Assembly (NCBI GenBank): GCA_003586115.2
Contig: QVOM02000072.1
Coordinates: 1,392,361-1,456,360, forward strand
Reading direction: 5' to 3'
Length of the DNA stretch: 64,000 nucleotides
Origin: Salvator merianae
Lineage: Eukaryota > Chordata > Lepidosauria > Squamata > Teiidae
This document shows positions 36,677-48,597 of the stretch, piece by piece. A program made the translations under genes and the position numbers. The notes beneath the pieces are model-generated. The model was not told where the DNA came from. It saw only the letters and a list, made by a program, of their open reading frames with translations, and made no database searches. The first letter of the stretch is position 1, and each line of letters opens with the position of its first letter.

Positions 36677-38491
36677 GTATGGAGCAGCACATTGCCTAAG
36701 AATCTTGAAAGACTGTTTCTCCAGGCTGACTTCTGAACGTTAGGACAACCTGTTTTGTTTTGTCCTCTGAATAAAGCTAGCTTCCTGTTCAGTAGCTCAG
36801 CAATATGTTATCCAATCCAGCATCATTTGTATGCAGAAACTGAGGTGAGTTAACCTGGACAGGCTAATGATGGAGGTTGTTAGTAGAATCTGAATGAAGT
36901 GAAAAAGAGAAACCATCAAGAGTGAAGAAGAAGGCAGGCACCATAACGGAAGTAGAGAGGAATTGTCTTTTTAGCACAGCATGGAACAAATACTGTGAAA
37001 GTGGATGGCTTGGCTTGAAATGGCAAGCAAAAATGCAGATTTAAATCATATATTTAAAGTTTACCACTTGACTTTAAAAAACAAAACAGGCCTGTTCCTG
37101 TGATCACTAAAACTGGTAAATCTGTGGAACATATTTATTTAAAAAATGAACCTAGAAGAATATTCTCTGTCTAGTGTTTTAAATAATAAAAATGTATCTG
37201 TAATTTCTTGAAAGCTTAAATCATTGTATTAAGATTGCAAGCATAAAAGCAAATTCTAAAAATGTTTGTATTTTAGGAAACATGAGCATTTCCCATTGGT
37301 TTCAGTGGCTGAAACCAGCTAGCAAGAGAATTTGTTGATAAGACATCAGAATTTCATTGTTTTTGCAAGAAGGCCAAAGTCTAGTTATATAAACTGCAAG
37401 ACCACATTATTAAGGACCAAAATAGAGAAAACCAAGATCCATTGTCAGATATTATCATTCAATACACCCATTTTGTTTTAAAAGAAGGAATGTGAAGGGT
37501 TCCAAGTCAGTCTGGGAACACAAGGCAGAGGAAGTTTTGGTTTTTTTATGTATTTGGTCTTTCTTCCTGTTTTTTCGGATCAGTCTCCTCAGTGCTGTTT
37601 GTGTTATAAACTTAGTTAATGCCTTATCAGTCATGCAGTCTAAATAATCTGGATTTGTTTAATAGCATTTCCTTCCCAGTACCTCTTTGACAGGTATATC
37701 TGCTATAATGAAGGTCACTGATGCATACAGAATTAGGCATTTGATTGACTGTAACCAGTCTAGTTAGCACAGAACTTCCTATTTTATTGGTAACAGAATC
37801 TGAACCAAAAGTCTCAGGGCAGGTTACAATAGAACTAATAAAAAACACAGTTAAAATGGACTGACTAAAATTTCAATAGAAGTACCTGAAAGGGGAAGAG
37901 ACCATGTTTCCTCAGCTCAAGTTTAGGGTCATGCCACAACAGATTAGGCTGTCTTAGGGCACACTGGGGCCTGAGAGCATTTGTGGTTTGATCACACCCA
38001 TCAGATGTATTTGTTTGTCCTCACCTTTCAGTCTCCTTGGCCTCAGTTTCATGGTAGGGAACGTTTTCCTTTCCTTTCCACTCTTTCCATCCTTCTCCCT
38101 GTGCCCTCAGTGATTGGATGAAATCCCAACAGTCAAATTTTGGCTTCTCAGGGAGGGTACAGTCAGCCCCTTCTGACCCTACCCTCCTCATATTTGCCTC
38201 TTTTTCCTTTTTTTGACTCCTTGCTCCCTTTTGCTTCTGAGTTTAATGTAATAGGGGCAAGGAATCTACAGGAAGTGATGAACAGTTACAGCAAAAACAG
38301 AAATACTGTAATATCAAGACAGAAGGGAATGTGTTAACAAGAAGCAGTTTTTTATATTAGGATGCAATTCAAAGGCAAAAGGTAGAATTGGGGGGCAGAG
38401 GACAGAAAGTTTTCCTTAGTAGCTGGGGAAGAAGTGAAAAAATGGCAACAAATAGATGAGAAACAAACCTATGTATTGCAGTGCTTTGTAA

Positions 38492-39837
38492 CCAAGGGCC
38501 TGGTTTTTCAGGAATGGCATTGCTGCAGTTGCAGGCAGGGGTCTATGCAGTGAGGCTCCAGAAGCCCATGGCAGCCCCTCTTGCCCCACTTGGGAAAGCC
38601 CAGAAGTGAGAGATCCTCAGAGGCATGTGCAAGGCACCTGTCTTAGGGCAGTGCAATGGTCTGGCGCAGGGACTCCTGGGGAACAGGACCACCCCAAACC
38701 TTCCTTTCTCGCAGATCGCCTTGCTGGTACGGTGCGTGGCAACCTAGAGAACCCAGATGGGGTATTTGCAACTTGCTCTGTCTAGGGGGCCCCCCTTTTG
38801 CCTAGTTTCTCCTGCCTCTGGCCCAGCCCTGCACAGTGGGACAACCAGTTTCTTGGACTATATGCAGAGCACTGCCCTCCAGGAACCTGAGCCAAGGCTC
38901 TCCAGGGACAACCAGACCTGGCTGGTTCCATCTGCCATGATAGGGGCAAGGGTGGATGGCATCTGTGGCTTGCTGTCACCCTGCCTTGTTGGACCTGTCA
39001 GCTGTGCACCAGGGGCTGCACTTGCTGAATGGGACCCCCTTGCCTCTGTCTAGGATCCGAATGCCCTGATGCAGCATGGAGTTCCTGGCGGCGCCCAATG
39101 ACCTCCTGGCTGTGGTGGCTCCATCTCCAGTAGCATGGACCTCAACTTCCAGCAGTCTGCCCAGTGAAAACATGGGAAGGGCAGCTGAGCCAGCTGCAGC
39201 CTCAGCCCAGCCCAGTCCATGCAGCACTGCACTTCACTCCGCTGCTGCCAAGTTGCACAGCCGGACTGGGGCATGGCACTTTGGAGGGGCACACAGGTGG
39301 ATGCCCCAGCAGAGCTGATTGGGACCTGAGCCAGGGTGTCATTGCATTGCATCAGCAGTGACAAATCTCATGGCCAGCCCCAGGGAAGGGTACCCAGTCC
39401 CCATCCGCTTTTCCAGGCAGCTGTATGCGTGGTGCCCTGGGACCCATCAGGCTTAGCTGTGCTTCCTGGCTCTGCCTGTACCCAAAGTCATATTCCTGCC
39501 AGGCAACAGACTGCTTTCTCCCAGAGCAGGGAAGCATCACCTCCTCTTGCAGGTGTGAATGTTGTTTTTCCTTTTCCTGGGGATCAGGGCACTTTCTTTT
39601 GCCTTGTCGGACCTGATTCCCTCCTACATCAGTGGGGAGCCACTCTGTGGCGACCCTGAAGCAGGCATTTGCTACTTCCCCCAGAAGTAGCCTCCCTGGT
39701 ACTGTTCTGGGCCTCCCAGGGGTTCTTCTATCTGGCCTGCTTTTTACAGCACAGAGGTATTTTCCCCTGCCGCCCCATTGCACACACCCCTGCTTACAAT
39801 TGCAGAAATGCACATCCGTGGAAAACCAGGCCCTTGG
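38492..39837. mobile_element. GC-rich 1.35-kb element with terminal inverted repeats
   Basis: The left end CCAAGGGCCTGGTTTTTCAG mirrors the right end, whose inverse reads CCAAGGGCCTGGTTTTCCAC. The match continues imperfectly for about 60 bases (TGCAGTTGCAGGCAGGGG against TGCAATTGTAAGCAGGGG). The flanks are TAA and GAA. Open frames of up to about 150 codons occur on both strands, but none shows a recognisable transposase motif and they track GC content. It is probably a non-autonomous DNA transposon. Confidence 0.7.
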
Positions 39838-41373
39838 GAACAGACTGAGCCCTTGGTTACTACAGTGGTATCCTTCTGATGAAAATGTTTCATCCTCTAG
39901 CCTCCAATTCTGCCTTATTGTTTTTAATTTGGATTTGAATCACATCCTGGTATAAAGAGGGAAAGAGAGACCCTCCCTCTGCCTGTGAACTTGCTTAGTT
40001 CCAATGCCATCAAGAGCCAGTTGTTGACAACGATGGGATCCTTAGCAAATGTGGCACTGAGGCTATATAATAGCAGCAACAAACACCAAGCCATTGATAC
40101 ACATCAGTCTTATATGTGTCTTGAGGACGAAGACTGCATAGCAAGAGAATTCTACTCCATCCTTGCCCGTGAGGATGGCTCTGGCATATACTGCATACGC
40201 CACAAGTGGTGATATTGCCACACCAGACCACGACCCACACATCTTATCGGCAACCCAAAGTGGTTTCTGGATACCTTTCAACTCCACCCCTAACATTATT
40301 GTGTATTTCTGTATTGAGCAAGACAGAAATAGAACCGCCTCTCTGCCCACCCAAAATACCTTTCTTTCGATCACGCCTTAAAAAATTAAAACAAACGAAT
40401 GAGGTGAAATGCCGTGAATGCTGATCAAATCTGTCCTTTTCCCAGCACAGTAGTCCACAAAAGATACAGAATTGGATTTTAGCATGTGGACTCTGAGAGC
40501 TCAAGAAGGGCTGAAGCAGCTTTAAAGTTAAGGTGTGACTGTGGCCTTTGAGTATTTTCCAAAGACCATGAAATGCTAAAATAGAGAAAGAGCCTTTAGG
40601 ACTGCCTGTCTCTCATATATTCAGTTCACTTCCTGAAAGTTCTGATGAAAAATATTAATGGAGATTCTTAGTGTAAAGCCCTGAGGTCACTCAGCTCTTA
40701 TAGGGATAAGACTAAGCAGGAAACTCCTTACAGAACCATTCATCATCTGGACATGAAGTACAACAATGCAATAATTTTTCCCTAGCATACAAAGAGTGAG
40801 CTTTCAGGAATGAGAGATAAATCAGATCTCTTCCCCTGGAAGGTTTTACAGGCATTTTTCTGCCAAGCTCTGGCAATCAATGGCCTCTATTCCTAGGTAA
40901 CCTACCTGAGGAGTTGGTTTTAATACAGCATTTCCACAAAATACTGAGCACCAGTGGCTCCTGCAAGGCCAAAATCAGGCAATTATCTTGCATAAAATCC
41001 TGTATGCTGACTGAGATTTTTCATGTTGCTTTGTCTATCAGCTCACTGGGTCACCGCGTACTTTTGGAAGAAGTTTCTATTATGCAAATTCCAGTGCTTA
41101 ATTGATATGTTATATGGCAGTCACAATTGCTTCTGGGAATTCAACATGCTGGGCGCTGCTAGATGTGATTAAGAATAAATGTCCTCTTCCTGAACTTCTT
41201 GCAGATGATCAAAGCTGTGGTTCTGGCTTTGCTTTTTCCCCTTACACTAAAGAAATGTGATAGTGGCATAAGAACAGGAAAGTGGAAAATGCAGATGGTT
41301 CTTGGGTTTCTGTTAGTTCCCTTCTCTCTTCCTCTCTTTGCAGTTTTCCCATTAGACTAGTATTGCTAACTTT

Positions 41374-42088
41374 GGGCCTGTTCACACTTGTAACTAGCAA
41401 GCATCAAGGATGCTTGCTAGACAAGTGCATTTTCACGAGAGGACGGCCGTAGAGAACCGGCAGCGGACTTCATCCGCTGCCGATCCTCGCTAGCGCCCGC
41501 ACGAGAAAAAAGCTGTCTGAATCCTCACCTGAAGCTCAAAGTGAGCTTCAGGTGAGGATTCGTTCGCACTCACCTGCTTGTCCACGGCGGCGGCTAACTT
41601 CTGGGCGATCAGCCCGCCCATCATGCATTGCGTGATCATGTGATCACACAATGCATGATGGGCAATAGAGTCTATCCCTTCGTGCGGGCCCGAATGGGCC
41701 AGTACGAGGCCCCAATCGAGCCCACGCTGCCGTGATCGGGCCAGGGATGCTGGACGAGACCGCGCTGCGCCCCGTCTGGCGTTCCGGTGCCCGATCGCTA
41801 GTGCAAACGGTGGCCGCGGCGGCAGCAGCCTACAAAGCGTCAGGCCACTGCCATGGCGACCGGGAGGCCCGCGCAGCGTACTGTGATGACGTCATCACCG
41901 CGCTGGCCTCCCGGTCGCCATGGCGAGCATCAGGGATGAATAATGGCGTTCGCACTGGCGAACGCCATTATCCAGCTTTGGGTCTGTTTTCAGGCCCCAT
42001 AGTGCAGACGGTGTTTGCACGATGGGGTCTGTTCCATGCTAGAATGGGCTAATTAGCCCATTCTAGCATGGAAAATGCAAACAGGCCC
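41374..42088. mobile_element. GGGCC-type MITE made of seven consecutive hairpins
   Basis: The ends GGGCCTGTTCACACTTG and ATGCAAACAGGCCC are flanked by perfect TTT (41371-41373, 42089-42091). Hairpins in order: 41394-41420 (12-base arms), 41459-41481 (9), 41520-41560 (19, perfect), 41616-41663 (23, one mismatch), 41850-41924 (20, perfect, with the 16-base palindrome GTGATGACGTCATCAC inside), 41941-41970 (13, perfect) and 42032-42073 (21, perfect, no loop). There is no transposase. The near-perfect arms imply a young copy. Confidence 0.88.
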
Positions 42089-42429
42089 TTTGAGGGGAGC
42101 CCTGGGTTGTCCTGCGTATTGGCTGCTTTCTTAAATGACCTCTTCGACCATCCTCCAGGGCTGACAGCTGAGGTGGGCAATGCAGAAGACCAGTGGGTGG
42201 AGCCATGCAGACAGGCACAGTGGTGGCTTGAAGACAGGAGGTCTGGACCCCTAGGTAGAGATCAAGGCCAGAAGCAGGCTGGGAAGTAGGAGGCTGGAGC
42301 CTAGTTCAAGGTAAGAGCAAGGCTGGAGGCAAATTTGAAGCCTGGGATGAAACTCAGGGCAGGGCTGAAGCAAGGCAGGAGCAAGAATGAATCAAAAGGC
42401 AGGAGACAACACTGAGGATGCTTTATACC

Positions 42430-42665
42430 AAAGATTCTTGATCCAGCCTGGATAACTTTAAGAAAGGGTTAGACAAATTCATGGAGGACAGGTGTTTCAG
42501 TAGCTACTAGAATGGATGCCTAGGTACTGTCTCCAGGTTGGAGAGACAGGCAGGACGCCTCTAAAGGCCCAGAAGCAATTGGTGGGCCAGTGGGTGAGGC
42601 AGGAAGCTGGACTAGTTGGGTTGTGGTCTAATCCAGTAGGGCTCTTATTACATTCTTATGTCCTT
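42430..42665 (+). mobile_element. CR1 LINE, 3' end
   Basis: GATCCAGCCTGGATAACTTT, GACAAATTCATGGAGGACAG, TAGAATGGATGCCTAGGTAC and the end GGGCTCTTATTACATTCTTA give the sense 3' UTR of the same CR1 family. A short internal deletion removes part of the CTGCTCTCAACTCCCTG region. Confidence 0.8.
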
Positions 42666-43329
42666 ATTCAAAGGTAGCAGGCTGAAAACAGTGAGGTCTT
42701 CTGTTTATTTGTTTGCTTGAAAAATATACCATTAAAGAATTCCGAAGCAGTTTGCAATATAAATCTAAGAACAAGATGAAAAACAAATGAAAACAGCCAA
42801 ATACTGAAACAGAATTGAAACTAGGTGGAGCAAAGAACAGACACTCGTTTACACTGGGAAGCCCTGAGTGATAAAACAAACTTTAAGCAAACACCTAAAA
42901 GGTATGATAAATCGGCATTTCACAAACATTTGAGGGGAGGTGCCACAGAGAAAGCCCAAATGTGGGAAATCCCAAGGTAGCATCCAATCATTGTTGGGAC
43001 CCACAGTAGAACTTTCCCAGATGATTGCAGTGATTTTATTGGCCTATAACAGGGTTGGTGCCAGATTGTTGATCATGGTGTCCTATTAGACTGCTTTTAT
43101 GGACTGGAAGGTGGGGGAATGATGTCAGGATAGCTTGGCTCCTGTTTGTGGGAATGATTTCAGAGAGTAGTCCTGGGTGATGGTGTCCCTGTGGCAAGCA
43201 CAGAAGGAATCTGGTCATGTAGTTAATTGGCAAACAGTGCAACTGCCTGTCATGGAGTTTAGGGGATTAGTATTGCACTGTGATGTCATGTATCATGTAA
43301 CCTGCATGCTTTGTGAAATGTTTGTGTAA

Positions 43330-44440
43330 CCCAAGTGTATATTGTGACAACCATGGGGCTGTCTCAGTTTGTAAGTGTCCCTACTCACACAGCAGTCATT
43401 CCCTTGATCTTTGCCACAGAGCCAGTTGATTGGAGGCTGGTAGTACGCCCAGTGTCATGGATGGATCATTCTCTGGTAAAATTTGGACTTGCAGTGGCAG
43501 TTCTCCTCTGCAGAGGTGGGGGACATATTGAGATGGTCCACCCCCAGAGACCTATGGAACTTGAGTGATTCCTGAGTGCTCTGGGGGATTTTCCAGTTGG
43601 CATGGATGATGCTCCTGTCAAAGCTCTGGTCTCTCTTTGGAATCAGAAGATGAGCAGCGCCATCAACACGATCGCTCCTGAGTGCTCTCAGCATACCTGG
43701 GGAGCCTGTAAAACACCCTGGTATTCCATGGAGTTACGGGCAATGAAACAGGAAGGTTGACCGAACACAGGCTAGAATACATTATAATGCCAGCCATGTG
43801 GCAGTAATGGCAACAAAAAGGTTTTATTTCTCCACCACCATTGTGTTTTCAAATAGCTGTCCAACCAAGCTCTTCTGAGTGGTGAATGGCCTTATAAGAT
43901 TAAGCTCAAGAAAACAAGGGCAATGGCCATGTAATATCTGCTGTGACAAATTTGCAGGGCACTTTGAGGGCAAAGTCATTCAGATTTGTGGGGGACTGGA
44001 TGCCACAGTTGAGAATAATCCAGAGGAAGTGTCCTGAGAACTGCCTGGTTTAGTTACTTAGGATCAGTTTCAATTATTGCAACCTGAGAATGTAGACCGG
44101 CTGCTTACTAGGTTCAGCCTACTACCTATCCTCTAGATCCTTGCCCTTTTTGGCTGATAAAAGCTAGCCAGCAGGGTCTGACCGGGTGGGTCCAGGGATA
44201 GTGAATGCCCCCTTGAGAGATGGGGTGGTCCCGCTGACTCTTAAAGAGGTGATGGTGCATTCCTGGATCCAGACAGTTTAAACAACTATCACCCAGTGGC
44301 CAACATACCATTTTTGAGCAAGGTATTAAGGAGGACCATGGCTGTTCAACTGCAGGCATGCATGGAGGAAGCTGATTATTTAGACCCATTTCAGTCTGGT
44401 TTCAGGTCCGATTATGACACATGAACCACCTTGGCAGCTC
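43330..44440 (+). mobile_element. L2 LINE, middle part of ORF2
   Basis: Degraded ORF2 blocks in order: the end of the endonuclease domain (VSWMDHSLVKFGLAVAV then GGGHIEMVHPQRPMEL, about 43455-43560), YSMELRAMKQEG near 43720, and the RT start (PLTLKEVMVHSWIQTV then DYLDPFQSGFRSDYDT, about 44235-44420). Stops break every frame. The rest of RT and the 3' end are missing. Confidence 0.78.
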
Positions 44441-45805
44441 TGGTATATTCTACTCCCCCCACACACACCCGCTGTGATCAAAGCAGTGCTGTTCTCTCTC
44501 TTCTTACCTGAGGAAACTTCCCCAGCTTAACAACCAGTCTTGGGAAGCTTCACACCTCTCTCCCTACACATTTCAGCCAGCCTGGCGTCTTCATCCTACC
44601 CTCTTCCATAGACAATGGCCTTGATCCTTGAGAGGTCAATTGACAGTGATGATTCCATAAGGACCCCTAAGCAACATCCTTTTCCTGCTGAGGGAGAGTA
44701 ACCACATATGAAACAAGGAAATTCCCCAGTTCCCAGATTTGTCAGAAACCAACCTTAGTTAGTAATGAAATAAACAAACAAGCAAGCTGCCCGTGCGAAA
44801 TTGAAATATGAATGGTTGGAGTGGTGTTAGGCTAGAGCAGTTCCAGCAGCTGGACCGCTCCTACTGTCCTAGAACAAGCTGCCTGCATTTGGGTGGCTGT
44901 TCTGGGACAGCTGCTGTGTTGGCTCTAAAGTCACATTATCTTTGGAGCCAGGTTCCACATTCTCCACAATCTCCTTTGAGTTCCCAGGGAACCCATTTCA
45001 GTAGCACAATTTTGTACACTGCCAAAATGGATCCCCCTGTTAAACTGGCCCATGGAGGTGTGTGCCCTTCTGCACAACTCCTGGACCAGTTTACTCATGA
45101 GTAGGATGACAGTAAACCTTTTTAAAAAGTTCTACCACTGTCCTAGTCTAGGTGGTTACGTTGGGCTGCATAGACTGTCCAATGTGGGTGGAGTGTGCTA
45201 GCAGCGGGTGTGCCCTCTCTGCTCTGCTTCAGAGTGCAGAAGAGAGAGACCCAGAAGTGGGCTATATGGTGCACTGTACCAGGATCCCGGTAAGTGCAGA
45301 CAGACCCTTTGTCTAGATCCAATCCAGTGATTCTTTGGGAGGTAGCAACGAAATACAGAAGGGAATGCAGAAATGTAACAGCATTCCTTGGTACAAATAC
45401 AGGTACATAAAATAAGCTGGAAGAATCTACCTTCTTATCATATTCTTAAAACTTCAGTGTCCCAGTCCTGAGATCTGTAGTGTAATGGTGATTTTTCTCA
45501 GGATCTGGTGTGGAAAAAGCAAAATTGTCTTAATAGTTGCACATCAGGATGTCTGAATTCTTGAGACTGCCCAGTTCTGCTGCACACCAAGGACTTGTAA
45601 GTGATAAAGAGTTGATGCTAGTCCTCCTTACATGACATGACAGAACCGTTTTTGTAGCATTTTGCCTGTAGTGTATGTCAGTGAATAACAGGACCTTGGG
45701 CAGGGTCTGCGCACTGCTCTCCTTCAAAAGATTATCCAATGCAATTTCAGCATTGTCCCCCTATAGCCAAGACAGATAAAACCAAAGATGTCCTCAAGTT
45801 GAGCT

Positions 45806-45966
45806 AGACTTATGATGGCTTCATGGATACGTCCGTACCATCTTCCTAGCAACAGCCTGGAATTGGTTTACCATTGCCACCTTCTGGGAAGTTGCTTAGG
45901 ATTGATCCGGAGACCTCCTGCAGGCAAAGGACGTGTTTTGTCACTGAGTTGGAGTCGCTCCCACAT
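45806..45966 (-). mobile_element. tRNA-derived SINE, Sauria/ACA-B3-like
   Basis: On the minus strand GAGCGACTCCAACTCAGTGA begins the tRNA-like head, CCGGATCAATCC is the B box, and the body has GGTGGCAATGGTAAACCAAT and CATGAAGCCATCATAAGTC. It ends about 200 bases upstream of the SYT12 start exon. Confidence 0.72.
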
Positions 45967-46174
45967 CCAAAGTACAGTTGAAGGTTTAGGCTTCCCATAA
46001 ACACAGTGCAGAGACGTTTTCTAAATGTGCAGCATTTTTATGTTTATTTTGCAGGGTTACACAAACCGGCCTCAGAATAAAGCTGGTCTTATGTTCCTTA
46101 TGAGCTGCCTCTGTAGTGGGTCGACTTTGCCCTCATTTGCTCAATTTTTGCTCTTTTGTTGTGTGTCGTTTCAG

Positions 46175-46242
46175 GCAGTTGCAGTTACTGTCCTTCAGGA
46201 TAGCCACCATGGACAGCAGCATTGGTGAACACCGGTTCAGTG
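46175..46242 (+). CDS. SYT12: SYT12 exon with start codon (residues 1-11 and first base of codon 12)
   Basis: A pyrimidine-rich tract ending in TTTCAG (acceptor AG at 46173-46174) precedes the exon, and a strong GTGAGT donor follows at 46243. The start codon at 46209-46211 sits in a perfect Kozak context (GCCACCATGG). It opens 11 codons, MDSSIGEHRFS, plus the first base of a split codon. The 34 upstream bases are 5' UTR and contain no ATG. The tail of this peptide joined to the next exon gives EHRFSV then LRIPSGWEVG, which parallels the N-terminus of mammalian SYT12. The first residues differ from mammals, as expected for a poorly conserved luminal end. The exon is too short to stand out as an open frame; it was found by matching phase and the expected N-terminus. 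Confidence 0.85.
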
Positions 46243-46334
46243 GTGAGTATCATGAATATTCTGGGCATCCTCAGGACATTATTCAGGAATATTAAATTCA
46301 CAGTGACATTCTTGCTAGAAAGGGTATGCCCTCA

Positions 46335-46440
46335 AAGTATTTTTGATTCTTTAATTGTGCTTTTATATTGTTTCTTATTGGAATCTGCCCTGAGACTCTT
46401 AGGTATAGGGTGGGATAGAAATATAACTAAATAAATAAAT
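46335..46440 (+). mobile_element. L2 LINE 3' tail
   Basis: AATCTGCCCTGAGACTCTTA, GGTATAGGGTGGGATAGAAA and (TAAA)n to 46440 form the standard L2 end. It lies about 100 bases after the SYT12 start exon. Confidence 0.75.
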
Positions 46441-46541
46441 ATCCAGCTTCCATAGGTTGCAGTAAAGTTTTTGCAGCACCCAAAAATGAGAGGATATCCA
46501 GAGAAACATGGATTGCTGCATCACGTGTGATGAAGACATTA

Positions 46542-47034
46542 GTAGGTATGAGCTGAACTACCATTTGTTGAATGTGAATGGCAGTTAGATGCCAAGGACT
46601 GTTAGGTGCTTTTCCTAACAGTCCTGGTTGTCTTTGGTATTGCTTCCTGATACATGAGTAAAGTTGTGAAGCAGGCAGGGAACTTAGCCACATGCTTCAT
46701 GCCTCCTTGCTGCCATTATAGGGTCCTTTATGGGCAGGTCTGCAGTGTGTGTTGGCATGCACGCATGTGATGAGATTGTGCATATGCAGAGCCTCAGCGA
46801 GCATCTGTGCATGTGTGAAGATGTCATGTGCATGTGTGCTCATGTGCACTGCAGGCCTGTCCACGAAGTGCCCTATAATGGCAACAAAAACACATGAAGC
46901 AAGTAAGTTCCCCGCTTCATGTGTTTACTCACATATAATCAAGTGATGCTAAAGGGAACCAGGACTATTATGGAAAGCACCTAACAGTCCTTGGCCTCTA
47001 AGTGACAAATGGCAATTCAGCATGATCCGAGCCC
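46542..47034. mobile_element. 493-bp foldback element, nearly one full-length palindrome
   Basis: The flanks are TTA (46539-46541 and 47035-47037). The left arm blocks CCAAGGACTGTTAGGTGC, AACAGTCCTGGTT, GGGAACTTA, GCTTCATG, GCCATTATAGGG and GGCCTGCAGTGT-like have their inverses in reverse order in the right arm, down to CACCTAACAGTCCTTGG and GCATGATCCGAGCCC. Arms of roughly 240 bases meet near 46790. It is related to 2428-2872 and has no coding frame. Confidence 0.8.
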
Positions 47035-48461
47035 TTATTTTCTATCCAGTGTTTTTTCTTTTTTTGTTCACAATATGTTCTAAGAGCCAAACTAAATAAA
47101 ATGGTATGACAGCAGTTCAGTGGTACATATTATGAATGTAGAGAGTTCAGTTTAAGAGATCTATGGATCTATGTTTGATCAGTTTGTTGCCTACCAATAG
47201 AGTATACTTACGCCTCCCTCCCCTGATTTTTGGAGAGGTACATTAGGAAGGAGGCCAGGAATAACAAGAACAAAAAGCTGTGTGAAGAAAATGACAAGTT
47301 AGGCCCGTTGAAGCAAATCTCTTATTGGCATCCTCTTGTAAATCACTGCAAACCACAGATGGTATGAGACTTCACTTATGAAGTATTCACATTTATCATA
47401 AGCAAATGGGGAATACAGCATTTCTTGTACTAGTATCAGATTCATACTGTGCTTGAATTTTGAGCCATATAACCACGTTGAAAAGATTATTGTGGCATAA
47501 GCCTGGGAAATACATAGCTTTTATGCCTAGAGGAACAGAATCTTTGAAAAATAGTCAATATGTGATTGTTTTTTTAAGCCATGAAGAAATAGTTGTTTAT
47601 ATACTCAAGTAAGAGGAGAACAAATCAGTTTTAGAAGCTGCAGACATTCAAGCTGTAAGAAGGAACGTGGTTTCTTAGAAACTGCTAATGGCTGTATTCA
47701 CAGCCCAATCAGTAGAAATATCGAACAGGAACTATTCAGAAGATTTATCTTATCCGCAAAAGAGCTAGAAAGATAAGAAGTGCAAAATGTTCCCATTTTC
47801 ACACATCTGAAATTTTTTTTTAGTCATTTTGAGTTAAGGTCTTCTTATGATAACCATTGCATTTTGGTTAAGTATCTTGCTGCATGGAGATGTTTTAGTT
47901 TATAGATCAAGGAGAGGAGAGATCTAGTGAATCTGGTCACAACGTTAAACCTTTTCGCTTCCTCCCTGCTGGTTTGATTGCAAGAATGCTGTTTAGGTTG
48001 AGACAGAGATGTAGCTATAGTATGACCCACATAGTGCTGTAATGGTGCTGTGCAAGTGCTCGGAGAGCGCAGGATCCACACGTTTCCACAGCCATAGAGG
48101 AAACATTCCGCATTAAGTGCCGTCTGTAATGCTTCAGTGGCAGAGTGGGAGAAAGCATTCTCAAAACGTTTTCTTGTGCCACAAAGTGTGAACTTGGGTT
48201 TTTCACATCCTTTGGGCTGAATAGCACAACCCTGATTGGGGAGGCACACAAAATGGCTGACTTCCGCATCTGTCAGTCCCAGGCAGATACATCAAACACT
48301 TGACATTTTCACTGCTGAGGGCAGGGGTGGAGAATTTGCAGGCCCTGCCTTCTGTTGGGCATATCAGCTTTCTGCTAGAGGCCCAGTAATCACTACCATT
48401 CACCAGGTGGTCTAGTCATGTTGAGTTTCTTTTTAATGCATTCTTTTTGATATATGCTTTA

Positions 48462-48594
48462 GACCCTTTCTGCTCTGGACTTTATTCTGGATTATGTTGA
48501 GGAATAGGAGCATGCTGAAGTCTGCATTAGCATACAGGTTGCAGGCCCCTATCTCAGGATATAACCCGGAATAAGGCCTAGTGCAGAAAGGGCC
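48462..48594. mobile_element. Short palindromic MITE, abutting another MITE
   Basis: The ends GACCCTTTCTGCTCTGG and AGTGCAGAAAGGGCC have TTA on both sides (48459-48461, 48595-48597). The body has the family blocks GACTTTATTCTGGATTATG, AGGATATAACCCGGAATAAG and a CATGCTGAAG/CATTAGCATAC centre. Confidence 0.85.
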
Positions 48595-48597
48595 TTA

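Larger units (their letters stand above)
10385..46174 (+). other. SYT12: Putative SYT12 intron 1
   Basis: If the CpG island carries exon 1, this 36-kb stretch is the first intron. It has no recognisable coding exon on either strand. Identified contents are the nested LINE/MITE stack at 12.7-17.0 kb, MITEs at 11018, 19291, 22833, 23301, 25792, 27307, 31994 and 41374, a SINE at 31605, CR1 ends at 28570 and 42430, an L2 LINE at 43330-44440, a hAT-like element at 36343, a GC-rich terminal-repeat element at 38492-39837, and simple repeats. Between about 29500-31500, 32450-36330, 36700-38480 and 39850-41340 I see mostly unremarkable AT-rich unique-looking sequence. Additional non-coding 5' exons could be hidden here. 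Confidence 0.55.

Noticed and set aside
38757..39813. Overlapping open frames of 80-153 codons on both strands
   Set aside because: They lie inside a GC-rich terminal-repeat element, occur in several frames at once and show no transposase signature.
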